From Methylobacterium sp. Leaf123 (GTDB lineage: Bacteria; Pseudomonadota; Alphaproteobacteria; Rhizobiales; Beijerinckiaceae), in the NCBI RefSeq assembly GCF_001423405.1, contig NZ_LMNS01000023.1, positions 308,832-372,831 of the forward strand: 64,000 bases of DNA. The letters are read 5' to 3'. Under the pieces are notes generated by a model. That model had not been told where the DNA came from. It searched no databases and saw only the letters and a list, made by a program, of their open reading frames with translations. A program made the position numbers and the translations under genes. Positions within the stretch are counted from its first letter, which is position 1; every line of letters starts with the position of its first letter. Positions 36,461 to 45,783 of this stretch are shown piece by piece.

Positions 36461-37138
36461 ATGGGGCTGCTCGATCAGGTCATCGGCGGAGTCGTCGGAC
36501 AGGTTTTGGGGGGCGGACGCGGCGGGGCGCTGGCCTCGCCGGTGGTGAAGGCCCTCCTCATGCTGCTGCTCGCCAAGGGCGGGGGCGGCCTCGGCGACAT
36601 CCTCGGCCGCGGATCGCCTGAATCCGGCGGCCGATCCCACCCCGGCCCGGACGCCGACGACGGCGATCTCGGCGGGTTCAACCAGGGCCGCCGCAGCGGG
36701 CCGCCGGCTCAGGGACACGAGGCCGGCAACGACCTCGGCGGCGATTTCGGCGACCTCGCCGGCATGCTCGACGGCCCCGGCGAGGGTGCGTCCGGCACCC
36801 GTTCGCCCGGCGGAGGCCCCTATGCCGGGCTCGACCGTGAGCCGGAGGACGGCAGCGGCGCTGCCTCCCACGGGCTCGACGGCTTGATCCAGGGCTTCGA
36901 GCGGAGCGGGCTCGGCGACGTGATCGGCTCGTGGATCGGCCATGGCCCCAACCGCGAGATCGCGCCGAACCGCCTCGCCGAGGCGCTGGGCCCGGGCACC
37001 CTCGACAGCCTGAGCCGCGAGACCGGCCTTCCGCGGGAGGATCTGCTCACGCAGCTGGCGCAGGCCCTGCCCGGCGTGATCGACGCGCTGACGCCCCAGG
37101 GCCGGGCGCCGAGCCGCGACGAGCGCGGCGGCTGGTGA
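36461..37138 (+). CDS. YidB/DUF937-family protein
   Basis: A 225-residue protein beginning MGLLDQVIGGVVGQVLGG and containing a glycine/aspartate-rich linker. Its C-terminal domain is of the YidB type: GLGDVIGSWIGHGPNREIAP, then LPREDLLTQLAQALPGVIDALTPQG. YidB proteins are widespread with no settled function. The linker is low-complexity. A GST gene starts 20 bases downstream, so the two may be cotranscribed. Confidence 0.8.
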   Translation: MGLLDQVIGGVVGQVLGGGRGGALASPVVKALLMLLLAKGGGGLGDILGRGSPESGGRSHPGPDADDGDLGGFNQGRRSGPPAQGHEAGNDLGGDFGDLAGMLDGPGEGASGTRSPGGGPYAGLDREPEDGSGAASHGLDGLIQGFERSGLGDVIGSWIGHGPNREIAPNRLAEALGPGTLDSLSRETGLPREDLLTQLAQALPGVIDALTPQGRAPSRDERGGW

Positions 37139-37158
37139 GCCTAAGGAACGAATCCGCC

Positions 37159-37887
37159 ATGGCCTACGAGCTGCATTACTGGCCGATGATCCCCGGCCGC
37201 GGCGAGTTCGTGCGGCTCGCCCTCGAAGCGGCCGGGGCGGATTACGTCGATGTCGCCCGCCGGCCCGAGGCGGAGGGCGGCGGCATCGCGGCGATGATGG
37301 ACCGCCTGGAGGACGCGCCGATCCGCCCGCCCTTCGCCCCGCCCTTCCTCAAGGACGGCGACCGCGTGATCGGCCAGACCGCGGCGATCCTGCTCTATCT
37401 CGGGCCGCGCCTCGGCCTCGTCGGGGCGGACGAGGCCGACCGGATCTGGACGCACCAGATCCAGCTCACGATCGCCGACATGGTGGCGGAGGCGCACGAC
37501 ACCCATCACCCGGTCGGCGTCGGCCTCTATTACGAGGACCAGCGGCCGGAGGCGCGCCGCCGCGCCGAGGATTTTTGCACGAACCGCATCCCGAAATTCC
37601 TGGACTGGTTCGAGCGCGTGCTCGCCCGCAACCCGGCGGGGCGGGAGCATCTGGTGGGCGGCGCGTTGAGCTACGCCGACACCTCGCTGTTCCAGCTCGT
37701 GAACGGCCTGCGCTACGCCTTTCCCCGCGCCACGGCCCGGGCGCTGGCGCAGACACCGCATGTGGTTGCCCACGCGGAGCGAATCGGGCGGCTGCCGCGC
37801 ATCGCGGCCTACCGCGCCAGCGAGCGCTGCCTCCCCTTCAACGAAGAGGGTATCTTCCGGCACTATCCGGAACTCGATGTCGGCTAA
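37159..37887 (+). CDS. Glutathione S-transferase
   Basis: A 242-residue GST-fold protein. The N-terminal thioredoxin-like domain begins MAYELHYWPMIPGRGEFVRL, with Y7 as the likely catalytic tyrosine. It contains the glutathione-binding PPFLKDGDRVIGQTAAILLYL (proline plus Q-T in place of E-S). An all-helical C-terminal domain has LVGGALSYADTSLFQLV. It resembles sigma/alpha-type GSTs acting in detoxification. The start ATG is well supported; the longer upstream frame belongs to another phase of the YidB gene. Confidence 0.87.
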   Translation: MAYELHYWPMIPGRGEFVRLALEAAGADYVDVARRPEAEGGGIAAMMDRLEDAPIRPPFAPPFLKDGDRVIGQTAAILLYLGPRLGLVGADEADRIWTHQIQLTIADMVAEAHDTHHPVGVGLYYEDQRPEARRRAEDFCTNRIPKFLDWFERVLARNPAGREHLVGGALSYADTSLFQLVNGLRYAFPRATARALAQTPHVVAHAERIGRLPRIAAYRASERCLPFNEEGIFRHYPELDVG

Positions 37888-37998
37888 CCTGCCCGCGCGC
37901 ATGCCGGTGCCGGTCACGGCACGGGGGCAGAGCGATGACGGCTGTTTTGGCCAAACAGTCGCGCTTGTGCCCGCCGCCGGCGTGCTACATGTGCGCTC

Positions 37999-40338
37999 GT
38001 GAACATGACTGAAAGTCTTCCCTCTCCCGTGCCATCAGACGCCGAATCGGCGCGCTTTCGGATCTTGGAGCCGTTGCGGGCGGCGCAGGACCAGCTCGCC
38101 CGCGTGCAGGATGCCGCCGGGATCGGCGTCTTCACCCTCGACCTGCGCGAGGGCGTGCTGCATCCGAGCCCCGCCTTCTGCCGCCTGCACGGCCTGGAGG
38201 TGTGCGAGCGATACCCCCTCGCCGCGTTCGCGGAGCGGTTCCCCGCGGAGGATACGGCGATCCCCTCGGGGGCGTCGTCCGAGGAGGCGGTCTACCGCGT
38301 CCGCGATCTCCGGACCGGGGCATCGCGCTGGATCGCCCGCACCCTCGAGATCGAGCGCGATGCGGACGGCGCGGCCCTGCGGCTCGCGGGCGTGGTGCGG
38401 GACGTGACCGAACAGCGGACCCAGCGCACGGCGCTCACCGAGAGCGAGCAGCATTACCGCACGTTGTTCGAGCAGATGGACGAGGGCTACTGCGTCATCG
38501 AGTTCATCGACGGCCCGCACGGCCCCCTGAGCGACTACGTCCACGTCACCGCCAACCGCGCCTATGCGCAGCATTCGGGTATCGAAGAGGTGTCCGGCAA
38601 GCGCCTGCGCGAGATCGTCGGCGACGAGGCCGACGGCTGGGTCGCGCTCTACGGCGACGTCCTGCGCACCGGCCGGCCGATCCGCTTCCAGCGCGAGCTG
38701 GTCGCCACGGGGCGCTACCTCGAACTCGCCGCCTTCCGCATCGAGCCGCCGTCGCGCCGGCAGGTCGCGGTGCTGTTCCAGGACATCACGGCCCGGCGGC
38801 GCGTGGAGCACCTGCTCCATTCCAAGGCCGCCGACCTGGAGGCGGAGGTGGTGGCGCAACGGCGCGACCGCGACCGCGTCTGGACGCTCTCGCCGGTCCT
38901 CAAGGTCGTGGCCACCCCCGACGGGCGGATCGAGGCGGTGAACCCTTCGTGGAGCCGGACTTTGGGCTGGTCACCGGCCGAGACGGTGGGCCGGCACGTC
39001 CCCGATTTCTTCGCCCCCGAGGAGCGCGCGGCGGCCGAAGCGGCCCTGGAACGGCTCGCGGCCGGCGCCTCGACCGATCTCGAACTGACCTGCCTGACCA
39101 AGGATGGCGGCACCTGCCGGGTGCTGTGGACCATCGTGCCGGCCGACGGCCTGCTCTACGGCTTCGGCCGCGACATCACCGAGCAGCGCCACGCGGAGGA
39201 GGCCCTGCGCCAGTCGCAGAAGCTGGAGGCGGTGGGCCAGCTCACCGGGGGCGTGGCCCACGACTTCAACAACCTGCTCACCATCATCCGCTCCTCGGTC
39301 GAGTTCCTGCGCCGGCCCGACCTCGCGCCCGAGCGCAAGCGCCGCTACCTCGACGCGGTCTCCGACACGGTGGACCGGGCGGCCAAGCTGACGGGCCAGC
39401 TCCTCGCCTTCGCCCGGCGGCAGGCGCTCAAGCCCGAGACCTTCGATGTCGGCGAGCGGCTGCGCAGCATCTCGGAGATGCTCGATTCGGTGACCGGCGC
39501 GCGCATCCGCGTGGTCACCGACCTGCCCGGCGCCCCCTGCTTCGTGCGCGCCGATGCGAGCCAGTTCGAGACGGCTCTGGTCAACATGGCGGTCAACGCC
39601 CGCGACGCCATGGACGGCGAGGGCCGCCTGACCCTGCGCCTGGACGGCGCCGTGCCGATGCCGCCGATCCGCGGCCATGCCGGCGCGATCGGGCCCTTCG
39701 TCGCGGTCTCGGTGGTCGATACCGGCACCGGGATCGCCAGCGCCGATTTGGGCCGCATCTTCGAGCCGTTCTTCACCACCAAGGAGGTCGGCCGGGGCAC
39801 GGGGCTCGGCCTCTCCCAGGTGATCGGCTTTGCCAAGCAATCGGGCGGGGACGTGGACGTGTGGAGCCGCGCGAGCGAGGGCACCACCTTCACCCTCTAC
39901 CTGCCCGAGGTCGCCGCCCCCCTCGAAGCCCCCGCCCCCGCCCGGCCGCGGCCGGATGCGGATGCCGAGGCGCATCTGCGGATCCTCGTGGTCGAGGACA
40001 ACCTCGAAGTCGGCCGCTTCTGCACCCAGATCCTGGAGGAACTCGGCCACCAGCCGGTCTGGGCCGAGAACGCCGAGGCAGCCCTGGTCGAGCTAAACCG
40101 CACCGAAACGCCGTTCGAGGCGGTGTTTTCCGATGTCGTGATGCCCGGCATGGGCGGCATCGCGCTCGCCCGCATCCTGCGGGAGCGCTGCCCCGATCTG
40201 CCGGTGGTCCTCACCTCCGGCTACAGCCACGTCCTGGCGCAGGACGACGCGCACGGGTTCGAGCTGTTGCGCAAGCCCTACTCCGCGGCGGAGTTGGGAC
40301 GGGTGCTGCGGGAGATGGCGGGCCGTAAGGGCACGTAA
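37999..40338 (+). CDS. PAS-containing hybrid histidine kinase with C-terminal receiver
   Basis: A 779-residue soluble sensor kinase. Three PAS-like domains occupy about residues 30-140, 150-270 and 285-405 (QDAAGIGVFTLDL, LFEQMDEGYCVIEF, VVATPDGRIEAVNPSW). Then come a HisKA domain with GGVAHDFNNLLTIIRSSVEF (His about 419), an ATPase domain (MAVNARDAM, DTGTGIA, GTGLGLS) and a receiver from about 660 with Asp in FSDVVMPGMG. No membrane segments, so the signal is cytoplasmic. GTG at 37999 or ATG two codons later could start it. The interrupted palindrome CTGTTTTGGCCAAACAG lies at 37942-37958. Confidence 0.92.
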   Translation: MNMTESLPSPVPSDAESARFRILEPLRAAQDQLARVQDAAGIGVFTLDLREGVLHPSPAFCRLHGLEVCERYPLAAFAERFPAEDTAIPSGASSEEAVYRVRDLRTGASRWIARTLEIERDADGAALRLAGVVRDVTEQRTQRTALTESEQHYRTLFEQMDEGYCVIEFIDGPHGPLSDYVHVTANRAYAQHSGIEEVSGKRLREIVGDEADGWVALYGDVLRTGRPIRFQRELVATGRYLELAAFRIEPPSRRQVAVLFQDITARRRVEHLLHSKAADLEAEVVAQRRDRDRVWTLSPVLKVVATPDGRIEAVNPSWSRTLGWSPAETVGRHVPDFFAPEERAAAEAALERLAAGASTDLELTCLTKDGGTCRVLWTIVPADGLLYGFGRDITEQRHAEEALRQSQKLEAVGQLTGGVAHDFNNLLTIIRSSVEFLRRPDLAPERKRRYLDAVSDTVDRAAKLTGQLLAFARRQALKPETFDVGERLRSISEMLDSVTGARIRVVTDLPGAPCFVRADASQFETALVNMAVNARDAMDGEGRLTLRLDGAVPMPPIRGHAGAIGPFVAVSVVDTGTGIASADLGRIFEPFFTTKEVGRGTGLGLSQVIGFAKQSGGDVDVWSRASEGTTFTLYLPEVAAPLEAPAPARPRPDADAEAHLRILVVEDNLEVGRFCTQILEELGHQPVWAENAEAALVELNRTETPFEAVFSDVVMPGMGGIALARILRERCPDLPVVLTSGYSHVLAQDDAHGFELLRKPYSAAELGRVLREMAGRKGT

Positions 40339-40479
40339 ACGATCGGAAACTGATACATTCGGCGGCATTCTCGCACTCGGCGCGCATGATTATGCCGTTT
40401 CGATCATGTCGTCCTATTGCAGGTCAGGCAATTTTTCTCATATCATCAACCTGAGGTATAACCATCTCGGATATTTCCC

Positions 40480-41604
40480 TTGATCGAAGTCGATATCAAA
40501 ACCAAAATCATATCCAGCAAACAAAAATTATGGGTTATATATTCGGGAACTCGTAGGCAATATTACGATCAATTTTATCGTGATAATGTAGTATTTCTAG
40601 ATTATCCCGAGCTGAGACTTAGTCGGTCGGACCCTGGCGACAAGGCAATTGTTAGACAGCATGTTCGGATGTCTAATGCCTTCGATCAATATGAGAGAAG
40701 TAATTTTTCGGAAAATCCTCCGTCAGGGCACTTAAAGGATTACTCAAACGAGCCCTTTAGCGAACATTCTTCGAGAGTGAAAGCTTCTAATATACGGAGG
40801 ATGTTTTTTGATTTGGAAGTTGGCGATCTTATAATGGTCCCAGGCGGGCCATTTGACTCTATACTATTCGGAGAAGTTGCAGAACCTTTCGATCCGAACC
40901 TACTTATTCGAGCTAAATCACGTAAAAGCGAGCGAAAAGTGCAAGGTAGACGCGTTGCTTGGACACGCGCTGATGCTATGCGTGCTAGCATTCCTCATGA
41001 TTTGCAAAAATACTTTCAGAAACCCCCTGCAATATCAAGAGTCCCTAGGGATCTTAGCACAGAAAGATTGTATGGATTTGCTTACGAGTCTTATGTTCTG
41101 CGCGACTTATCATTCCAGTTATTTGACGCACCAGGATACTCAGGCAAGGATCCGCGCGGCACAGAGGATATCAACCAACTCGTAAGCTACCTGATCGCAG
41201 CATACGAAGCAATCGATAGGGGAGAAATTGTAGATTTTGCAAATCTCGAATGGGATGATGCAATCGATAAATATTACAATGAAGAACTAGTCTTATCATA
41301 TGAGCAGGTATTCCGGTCTCCGGGACACTTGGCACTAATGGCAGCCGCCGCATCACTAGCTGCATTTGTCGGCGCAGGCGTTAGCGTATCAATCTCGAGA
41401 TACGCCGCAAATGATTTGAAGAACGGCATATCCATCACCAATAGCGAGAATACGACTAAAACTAGTGCAGTCGAAAAAGATACGGAGAAAAAAATAAATT
41501 TTTTGATGAATAGCTTGGGAGAGGATAGGATCAAAAAAATGAAAAAGAAGGGCAAAAACGGGAATAGAAAGCTCCGCGTGCGCCCCAGGTCCACAGTCAA
41601 ATGA
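40480..41604 (+). CDS. Unrecognised protein with a PUA/EVE-like N-terminal region and a membrane segment
   Basis: A 374-residue product of a transferred island, from a TTG start. The N-terminal part (about 15-190) has the feel of an EVE/PUA-like reader domain: KLWVIYSGTRRQYYDQF, then LEVGDLIMVPGGPFDSILFG and VQGRRVAWTRADAM. This is a weak resemblance judged by eye. A linker is followed by one hydrophobic segment (about 283-305, HLALMAAAASLAAFVGAGV) and a lysine-rich tail (KKMKKKGKNGNRK). Codon use is AT-rich. Its stop overlaps the ATG of the next gene (ATGA). A possible promoter (TTGCAG, 18 bases, TATCAT) lies at 40417-40446. Confidence 0.6.
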   Translation: MIEVDIKTKIISSKQKLWVIYSGTRRQYYDQFYRDNVVFLDYPELRLSRSDPGDKAIVRQHVRMSNAFDQYERSNFSENPPSGHLKDYSNEPFSEHSSRVKASNIRRMFFDLEVGDLIMVPGGPFDSILFGEVAEPFDPNLLIRAKSRKSERKVQGRRVAWTRADAMRASIPHDLQKYFQKPPAISRVPRDLSTERLYGFAYESYVLRDLSFQLFDAPGYSGKDPRGTEDINQLVSYLIAAYEAIDRGEIVDFANLEWDDAIDKYYNEELVLSYEQVFRSPGHLALMAAAASLAAFVGAGVSVSISRYAANDLKNGISITNSENTTKTSAVEKDTEKKINFLMNSLGEDRIKKMKKKGKNGNRKLRVRPRSTVK

Positions 41605-42146
41605 AAAATGCCCTTTTATATCTCAAAAATCTTCTCCTCGAATCAAACGTTCCACTATGGGTGACTATAGTTGGGATTTTAGGAGGTGCGGTTGGGGCCT
41701 ACGTAATTACCCCTCTTCTAAATCAAAAACTGGAAAATCAAAAAATAAAGACTGAATACGTTATTCGGAGCCTAGATTCGATTAATTCCAAGACACAGGA
41801 AATGCTCTCTGAAATTTCCATCGTCAATAGGCGAATATACAATAAGAATCAGAATATTGAAGAGAATATCGACAAAGCAACACGTCTAGTGGCTGAACTC
41901 CAATGGAAGGCGATTGAAATCAGCGCCGTCCTAGACGATGAGAAAAGCCTAAGTATATTGGTAGATTTTCAAGAGAAGCTGGATGCGGTGAGATCGAAAA
42001 TCGAACTCATCAATTCTCCAGATAGCGCTCTGAAAGCACTGGCTGAAATTCGTTCTTTCATCCCCGCTTCATTACGCTTGGTTAACAGAATTGCATCGCT
42101 GAGCGGCATCCGATTCAGCGATAACTTGGTTTCGCGCAGCAAATAA
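41601..42146 (+). CDS. Unrecognised membrane-anchored coiled-coil protein
   Basis: A 181-residue island protein translated from an ATGA overlap with the preceding gene. One N-terminal membrane segment (about 17-40, VPLWVTIVGILGGAVGAYVI) is followed by a long helical, probably coiled-coil region. That region is rich in Lys, Glu, Asn and Ile (LNQKLENQKIKTEYVIRSL and VNRRIYNKNQNIEENIDKAT). No known domain. The tight coupling suggests that it works with the upstream protein at the inner membrane. A defence or stress role is only inference. Confidence 0.6.
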   Translation: MKNALLYLKNLLLESNVPLWVTIVGILGGAVGAYVITPLLNQKLENQKIKTEYVIRSLDSINSKTQEMLSEISIVNRRIYNKNQNIEENIDKATRLVAELQWKAIEISAVLDDEKSLSILVDFQEKLDAVRSKIELINSPDSALKALAEIRSFIPASLRLVNRIASLSGIRFSDNLVSRSK

Positions 42147-42620
42147 TGCCTTATATATGATTTTATAAAATAGATATTTAGTTTTGCTGTGTCATTGGGA
42201 TCAGTTTCTGGCAATTAGACTGAATTAATTCTCCCAGTAAAAGAGTGCGGCAGCAATTTTCCATGCCACCTATATCCACCCGATCCAGTCCCTCCAGAAA
42301 CAAGGGAATTATTCAGCACAATGAACGTTCGTGAGAAGCTGAGGAGAGTGCACAAAATTTAGTGCGCCACCGACGTCTATTCGAGCGAGTACAAAACGAA
42401 TTCAAAAACTACGGCTGCCCAGCGGGCGGGTTGGTCGGCGCCGTGGTTTGCCCGGCGGACAGTAGGGCGGCATACTGATAGCTAACCCAAGAGCATTGTC
42501 CTGTATCGAAGGCCGGCGTCCACCCTCCGGTAAAATGCTCGATCACGCGGCGCTCCTTCCCAAAAGGCTATATCGAAGCGGACCGCGCCTCGCCGCTGGC
42601 GCAGCCGCGCGCCTCGGCGC
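42147..42620. other. Intergenic region right of the island genes
   Basis: No intact gene. The first about 260 bases are AT-rich island DNA. A short duplicated gene tail follows at 42409-42462, then GC-rich sequence up to the end of the serine hydrolase gene. No terminator with a T-tract was found for the island operon. Confidence 0.5.
42409..42462 (-). pseudogene. Duplicated 3' end of the small lipoprotein gene
   Basis: On the reverse strand this encodes AGQTTAPTNPPAGQP followed by a stop, preceded by unrelated LLS. The intact lipoprotein gene at 45928-46143 ends AGQTTAPTNPPATNKPAGQP, so this is its tail with four residues missing. The similarity is also visible at base level. It marks the junction between island DNA and host DNA. 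Confidence 0.7.
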
Positions 42621-44180
42621 TCATTCGCTCGACCGATCGAGGGTGCCCAGACCGTTCGCGTTCAGCGCGTCGAGCGTGACTGCGGTGGCTGTTCCGCCGC
42701 TCCCGATCGCGAAACGGATCGCCGACGGGTTGTCCGGCGCCTCCGCATCCGGAAAGCAGAGGAAGAGATCGCGATCGAAGTGGCGCAGCGGATAGGTCCG
42801 CGCCCCGCCGGGCCCGACCGTCAGGGTCAGGCGACCCTCGCTCTGCGCGACCTCGGCATTGCCGACGTAAGTGTTGGCGTAACGCCCCGTATAGGCCGAC
42901 AGGGGAAGCGACGCCGAGGCGTTCGCCGGGGGCTGGCTGTAGACGGCGCGGTTCGCCGAGGCGCTCGGGCCGAACATGCCGGTGTAGGTTTCGCCCCACA
43001 CCTTCAGCCAATCCTTGCGGATCCGGCCGTCGAAGACGAGGTCCGCGAAGCTGTCGGCCAAGCCCTCCGGGACGCCGGAAGGAAAGGCGTTCGTCAGCAG
43101 GACGATGCCGAGCTTCGCCTCCGGATGGATCGAGACGAGGGTCTGCGCGCCGACGCTGAAGGCGCCGGCATGGCCCCAGACGAGACCGTGGCGGCCATAC
43201 TCGATGTTCCAGCCCAGCCCGTAGAAGGAGACGCCTCCCGTCACGGGATTGGTGCCGCGTGCGGTGAGCGGCACATGGGTCTGCGCGAGGGCCGCGCCGG
43301 CAATGCGTTGCCTGCCCTCGAACTGGCCGTTCCCGATTTCGAGCCGCACCCAGCGGGCAAGGTCGCGGACAGTCGAGCTGACGCCGCCGGCCGGCGCCTG
43401 CGCGTCGGGATCGCGTTCGGTCCCCGCCCTCCAGACGCCGTCGCGTCGGACATGGAGTGCGGCCCGGTCGAGGCGCGTCAGGAAGGCGTCATGCCGCGTG
43501 CTCGTGGCACTCATCCCCAGCGGGCCGAAGAGCTTTTCTTGCGCCACGACCTCCCACGGCTGGCCGGTCGGCCCGGCGGCGGCCACGGCTCCCGCGGTGA
43601 AACCGAAATTGCTGTAAGCGTAACCCGCCCGGAAGCTGGAGGAGGGTGGCACAAGGCGCAACCTGCGAAGGATGTCGTCGCGGCCGTATCCGATCCCTTC
43701 GAGGTCATCCCCGGCGCTGCCCGGCAAGCCGCTGCGGTGGTTGAGGACATCGCGCACCGTGACCTGCGCGGCCGGATAGGGCTCGTGAAGCCGGAAGCCG
43801 GGGTCGAGATCGGCGACGCGCGAATCCCAGCCGACGCCCCCCTCGCCCACGAGGGCGGCCACCACGGTCGCGGTGATGGGCTTGGACAGGGACGCGATCT
43901 GAAACACCGTGTCCGGCCCGACCAAATCGGGCTTTCCGACTTGCCGGCGGCCAAAACCTTTCAGGAACAGCGTCTCGTCGCCGTAGACGATGGCGATCGC
44001 GAGGCCCGGCACTTCGCCCGCATCGATCGCCTGTTGCGCCAGCGCTTCGAGGGCCGGCAATCGCGCCTCGACCTGCGCACGGGTGAGGGCTTGGCCGAAC
44101 GCGGTTCCGGAACCGCCCGCGATGACGCCGAGCGCAAGACAGACCCGCGCGATGCGCCGGTGGGATCGAAGCCGCTGCAT
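42621..44180 (-). CDS. Exported serine hydrolase (beta-lactamase/class C-like)
   Basis: A 519-residue member of the beta-lactamase/penicillin-binding-protein-like serine hydrolase family. It has a signal peptide (ARVCLALGVIAGGSGTAFG) and the SxxK nucleophile motif SLSK (S97, K100). The second motif is YSN (AGYAYSNFGF), and a HAG motif (VWGHAGAF) stands in the KTG position. A C-terminal extension of about 130 residues is of the DUF3471 lipocalin-like type. Such proteins are usually peptidases or esterases rather than true beta-lactamases. Periplasmic location inferred. Confidence 0.85.
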   Translation of the reverse strand: MQRLRSHRRIARVCLALGVIAGGSGTAFGQALTRAQVEARLPALEALAQQAIDAGEVPGLAIAIVYGDETLFLKGFGRRQVGKPDLVGPDTVFQIASLSKPITATVVAALVGEGGVGWDSRVADLDPGFRLHEPYPAAQVTVRDVLNHRSGLPGSAGDDLEGIGYGRDDILRRLRLVPPSSSFRAGYAYSNFGFTAGAVAAAGPTGQPWEVVAQEKLFGPLGMSATSTRHDAFLTRLDRAALHVRRDGVWRAGTERDPDAQAPAGGVSSTVRDLARWVRLEIGNGQFEGRQRIAGAALAQTHVPLTARGTNPVTGGVSFYGLGWNIEYGRHGLVWGHAGAFSVGAQTLVSIHPEAKLGIVLLTNAFPSGVPEGLADSFADLVFDGRIRKDWLKVWGETYTGMFGPSASANRAVYSQPPANASASLPLSAYTGRYANTYVGNAEVAQSEGRLTLTVGPGGARTYPLRHFDRDLFLCFPDAEAPDNPSAIRFAIGSGGTATAVTLDALNANGLGTLDRSSE

Positions 44181-44405
44181 CTGATCGTCGATCCCATCGA
44201 GAGCGGCTCGGGCAAAGAGAATCGCGCCGAGGCCACCCCCAAGCTGATCGCCGCGACCATCGCTGACAAGGCGAAATCAGTCGTTGGGATGGACGGGGGA
44301 CCACACGGGACTTGGGCCGTCTCAGTTTCGGCGCTTGCCCGCAAGGCGAGGGCGCGTCGCGATGGGGCCGGGAGGGACATCGCGGTTGCCGGTCCCGAGG
44401 CCCGG

Positions 44406-44420
44406 CCCCCCCCCCCCCCC
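44406..44420. repeat. Run of 15 cytosines
   Basis: Fifteen consecutive C directly abut the stop codon of the flavin oxidoreductase gene (reverse strand, G-run in the mRNA). It is the longest homopolymer seen in the window. It lies in a 240-base gap before the serine hydrolase gene. Such tracts vary in length by slippage and are also prone to sequencing error. Confidence 0.9.
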
Positions 44421-45329
44421 TCACGCCGCCAGACGCGGAAACACCAGCGTCTGGTGCAGGGCCACGCCGGCGGTCACGCCGTCGGCGGACGCCCAGGCCA
44501 CGCTGTGCCGAGACCGTGCCGCGTCCCCGGCCGCGTAGACACCCGGAACCGTCGTCTCCTTCATCGCGTCGGTGCGGATCACCGGCCCTAGCATGCCCTC
44601 ATCCACGGCGCAGCCGAGTTGTTCGGCAAGCCCGCTGTTCAGGCGAGAACGGGGGCCGACGAAGAGGGCATCCAGCGGGAGCGTCCGGCCATCCGCCATC
44701 ACGAGTGCCGAGAGGGCCCGCCCCTCGCCCGCGAGCGTACGGATCGGGCCAAGTTCGATTCCGACGTTGCGGGCGGCGAGCCGCGCGCAGGCCTCCGCAT
44801 CGGGCGCCGGGCCCCCGTTCAGGAACAGCGTGGTCGGCCCCCATTCCGCGACCAGTTCAGCCTGATGGACCGATAGGGCGCCGGCCGACAGCACGCCGAG
44901 GACGCGCCCGGAAAACTCGAAGCCGTGGCAGTAGGGGCAGTGCAGCACGCTCGCGCCCCAGCGCTCCGCCAACCCCGGAAGATCGGGCAGGAGATCGTTG
45001 ATGCCGAAGGCGAGGACGAGCTTGGACGCCGTGAGGCGTTGCCCCCCGGCCAGCGCGATGGCGAAGCCGTCGCCTGCGGCGCGCGCCGACACCGCCTCCC
45101 CCGTGACGAAGGTCGCGTTCGGGTAGCCGGCGAGCTGCGCGCGGGCGGTCGCGATCATCGCCAGCGGATTCTCGCCGTCCTGCGCGAAGAAGCCGTGCGA
45201 GGCGGCGGCAAAGCGGTTGCGGGGCGCGCCGGCATCGATGACGCAGACCCTCCGGCGCCCTCGGGCGATGTAGAGCGCCGCGGAGAGGCCGGCGAAGCTG
45301 CCGCCGACGATGATCGCATCATACCGCAT
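44421..45329 (-). CDS. Thioredoxin-reductase-like FAD oxidoreductase
   Basis: A 302-residue flavoprotein. FAD-binding [19 protein letters not shown] is at the N-terminus, a CPYC redox pair (C131, C134 in HCPYCHGFE) follows, and the second FAD motif is [11 protein letters not shown]. The size and CPYC position match thioredoxin-reductase-like proteins that often lack a proper thioredoxin partner. The usual NADPH-binding GGGNSA-type motif is replaced by [13 protein letters not shown], so cofactor use may differ. It overlaps the Rrf2 regulator gene by 11 bases and is cotranscribed with it. Confidence 0.85.
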   Translation of the reverse strand: MRYDAIIVGGSFAGLSAALYIARGRRRVCVIDAGAPRNRFAAASHGFFAQDGENPLAMIATARAQLAGYPNATFVTGEAVSARAAGDGFAIALAGGQRLTASKLVLAFGINDLLPDLPGLAERWGASVLHCPYCHGFEFSGRVLGVLSAGALSVHQAELVAEWGPTTLFLNGGPAPDAEACARLAARNVGIELGPIRTLAGEGRALSALVMADGRTLPLDALFVGPRSRLNSGLAEQLGCAVDEGMLGPVIRTDAMKETTVPGVYAAGDAARSRHSVAWASADGVTAGVALHQTLVFPRLAA

Positions 45330-45783
45330 GGGCCGTCTCCGGGTTGAAGTCGCCGCCGCGCGCCGCGAGGCGGGCATGGAAGTCGGCACTGAGCGCGGCG
45401 AGGGTGATCCGGCCGAGCTGCGCCAGCAGAAGCGCCTCCGCCTCGCGGAAGCTCTCGTCCATCGCGGCATTGACCGCCTGTTCGACGAGGCAGCCGGGCG
45501 CCTCGCTCCGGTTGCCCATGGCGAAGATCTCGGGCGCGCCGAGCGCGTCGTAGATGTCGCGCAGGGTGACGGCCGCGAAATCGCAGGCGATCCGCCAGCC
45601 TCCGCCATGGCCCTTCTCCGAGCGGACGTAACCCCGGTCGCGCAGGCCCGCCATGATGCGCCGGACCACGACGGGGTTGGTCTGCATCACGCCGGCCAGG
45701 AACTCGGAGGTCACCGGCCCCTCGATCTCGGCCATGTGCAGGAGCACGTGGAGGACGCCCGAAAGCTTGCCGTCTCGCCTCAT
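45319..45783 (-). CDS. Rrf2-family transcriptional regulator
   Basis: A 154-residue winged-helix regulator. [20 protein letters not shown] and [19 protein letters not shown] form the helix-turn-helix, and [13 protein letters not shown] is the typical Rrf2 wing. Only one cysteine (in [11 protein letters not shown]) stands where Rrf2/IscR/NsrR carry a three-cysteine cluster, so it probably senses redox or a thiol signal without an Fe-S cluster. The downstream overlapping reductase gene is its likely target. A near-palindrome covers its start codon. Confidence 0.85.
   Translation of the reverse strand: MRRDGKLSGVLHVLLHMAEIEGPVTSEFLAGVMQTNPVVVRRIMAGLRDRGYVRSEKGHGGGWRIACDFAAVTLRDIYDALGAPEIFAMGNRSEAPGCLVEQAVNAAMDESFREAEALLLAQLGRITLAALSADFHARLAARGGDFNPETAHAV

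Larger units (their letters stand above)
40385..42408. other. AT-rich genomic island with two coupled genes
   Basis: About 2 kb in which base composition drops sharply (rows of roughly 40-48% GC by hand count, against well over 65% on both sides) and codon use shifts to A/T-ending codons. It begins just after the hybrid kinase and ends at the duplicated lipoprotein tail at 42409. No integrase, transposase, tRNA or clear direct repeats were seen at the edges. This marks recent horizontal gain. Confidence 0.75.

Noticed and set aside
44436..45700. Forward-strand open frames across the flavin reductase/Rrf2 operon
   Set aside because: They are complements of two genes with clear motifs and have no ribosome sites.
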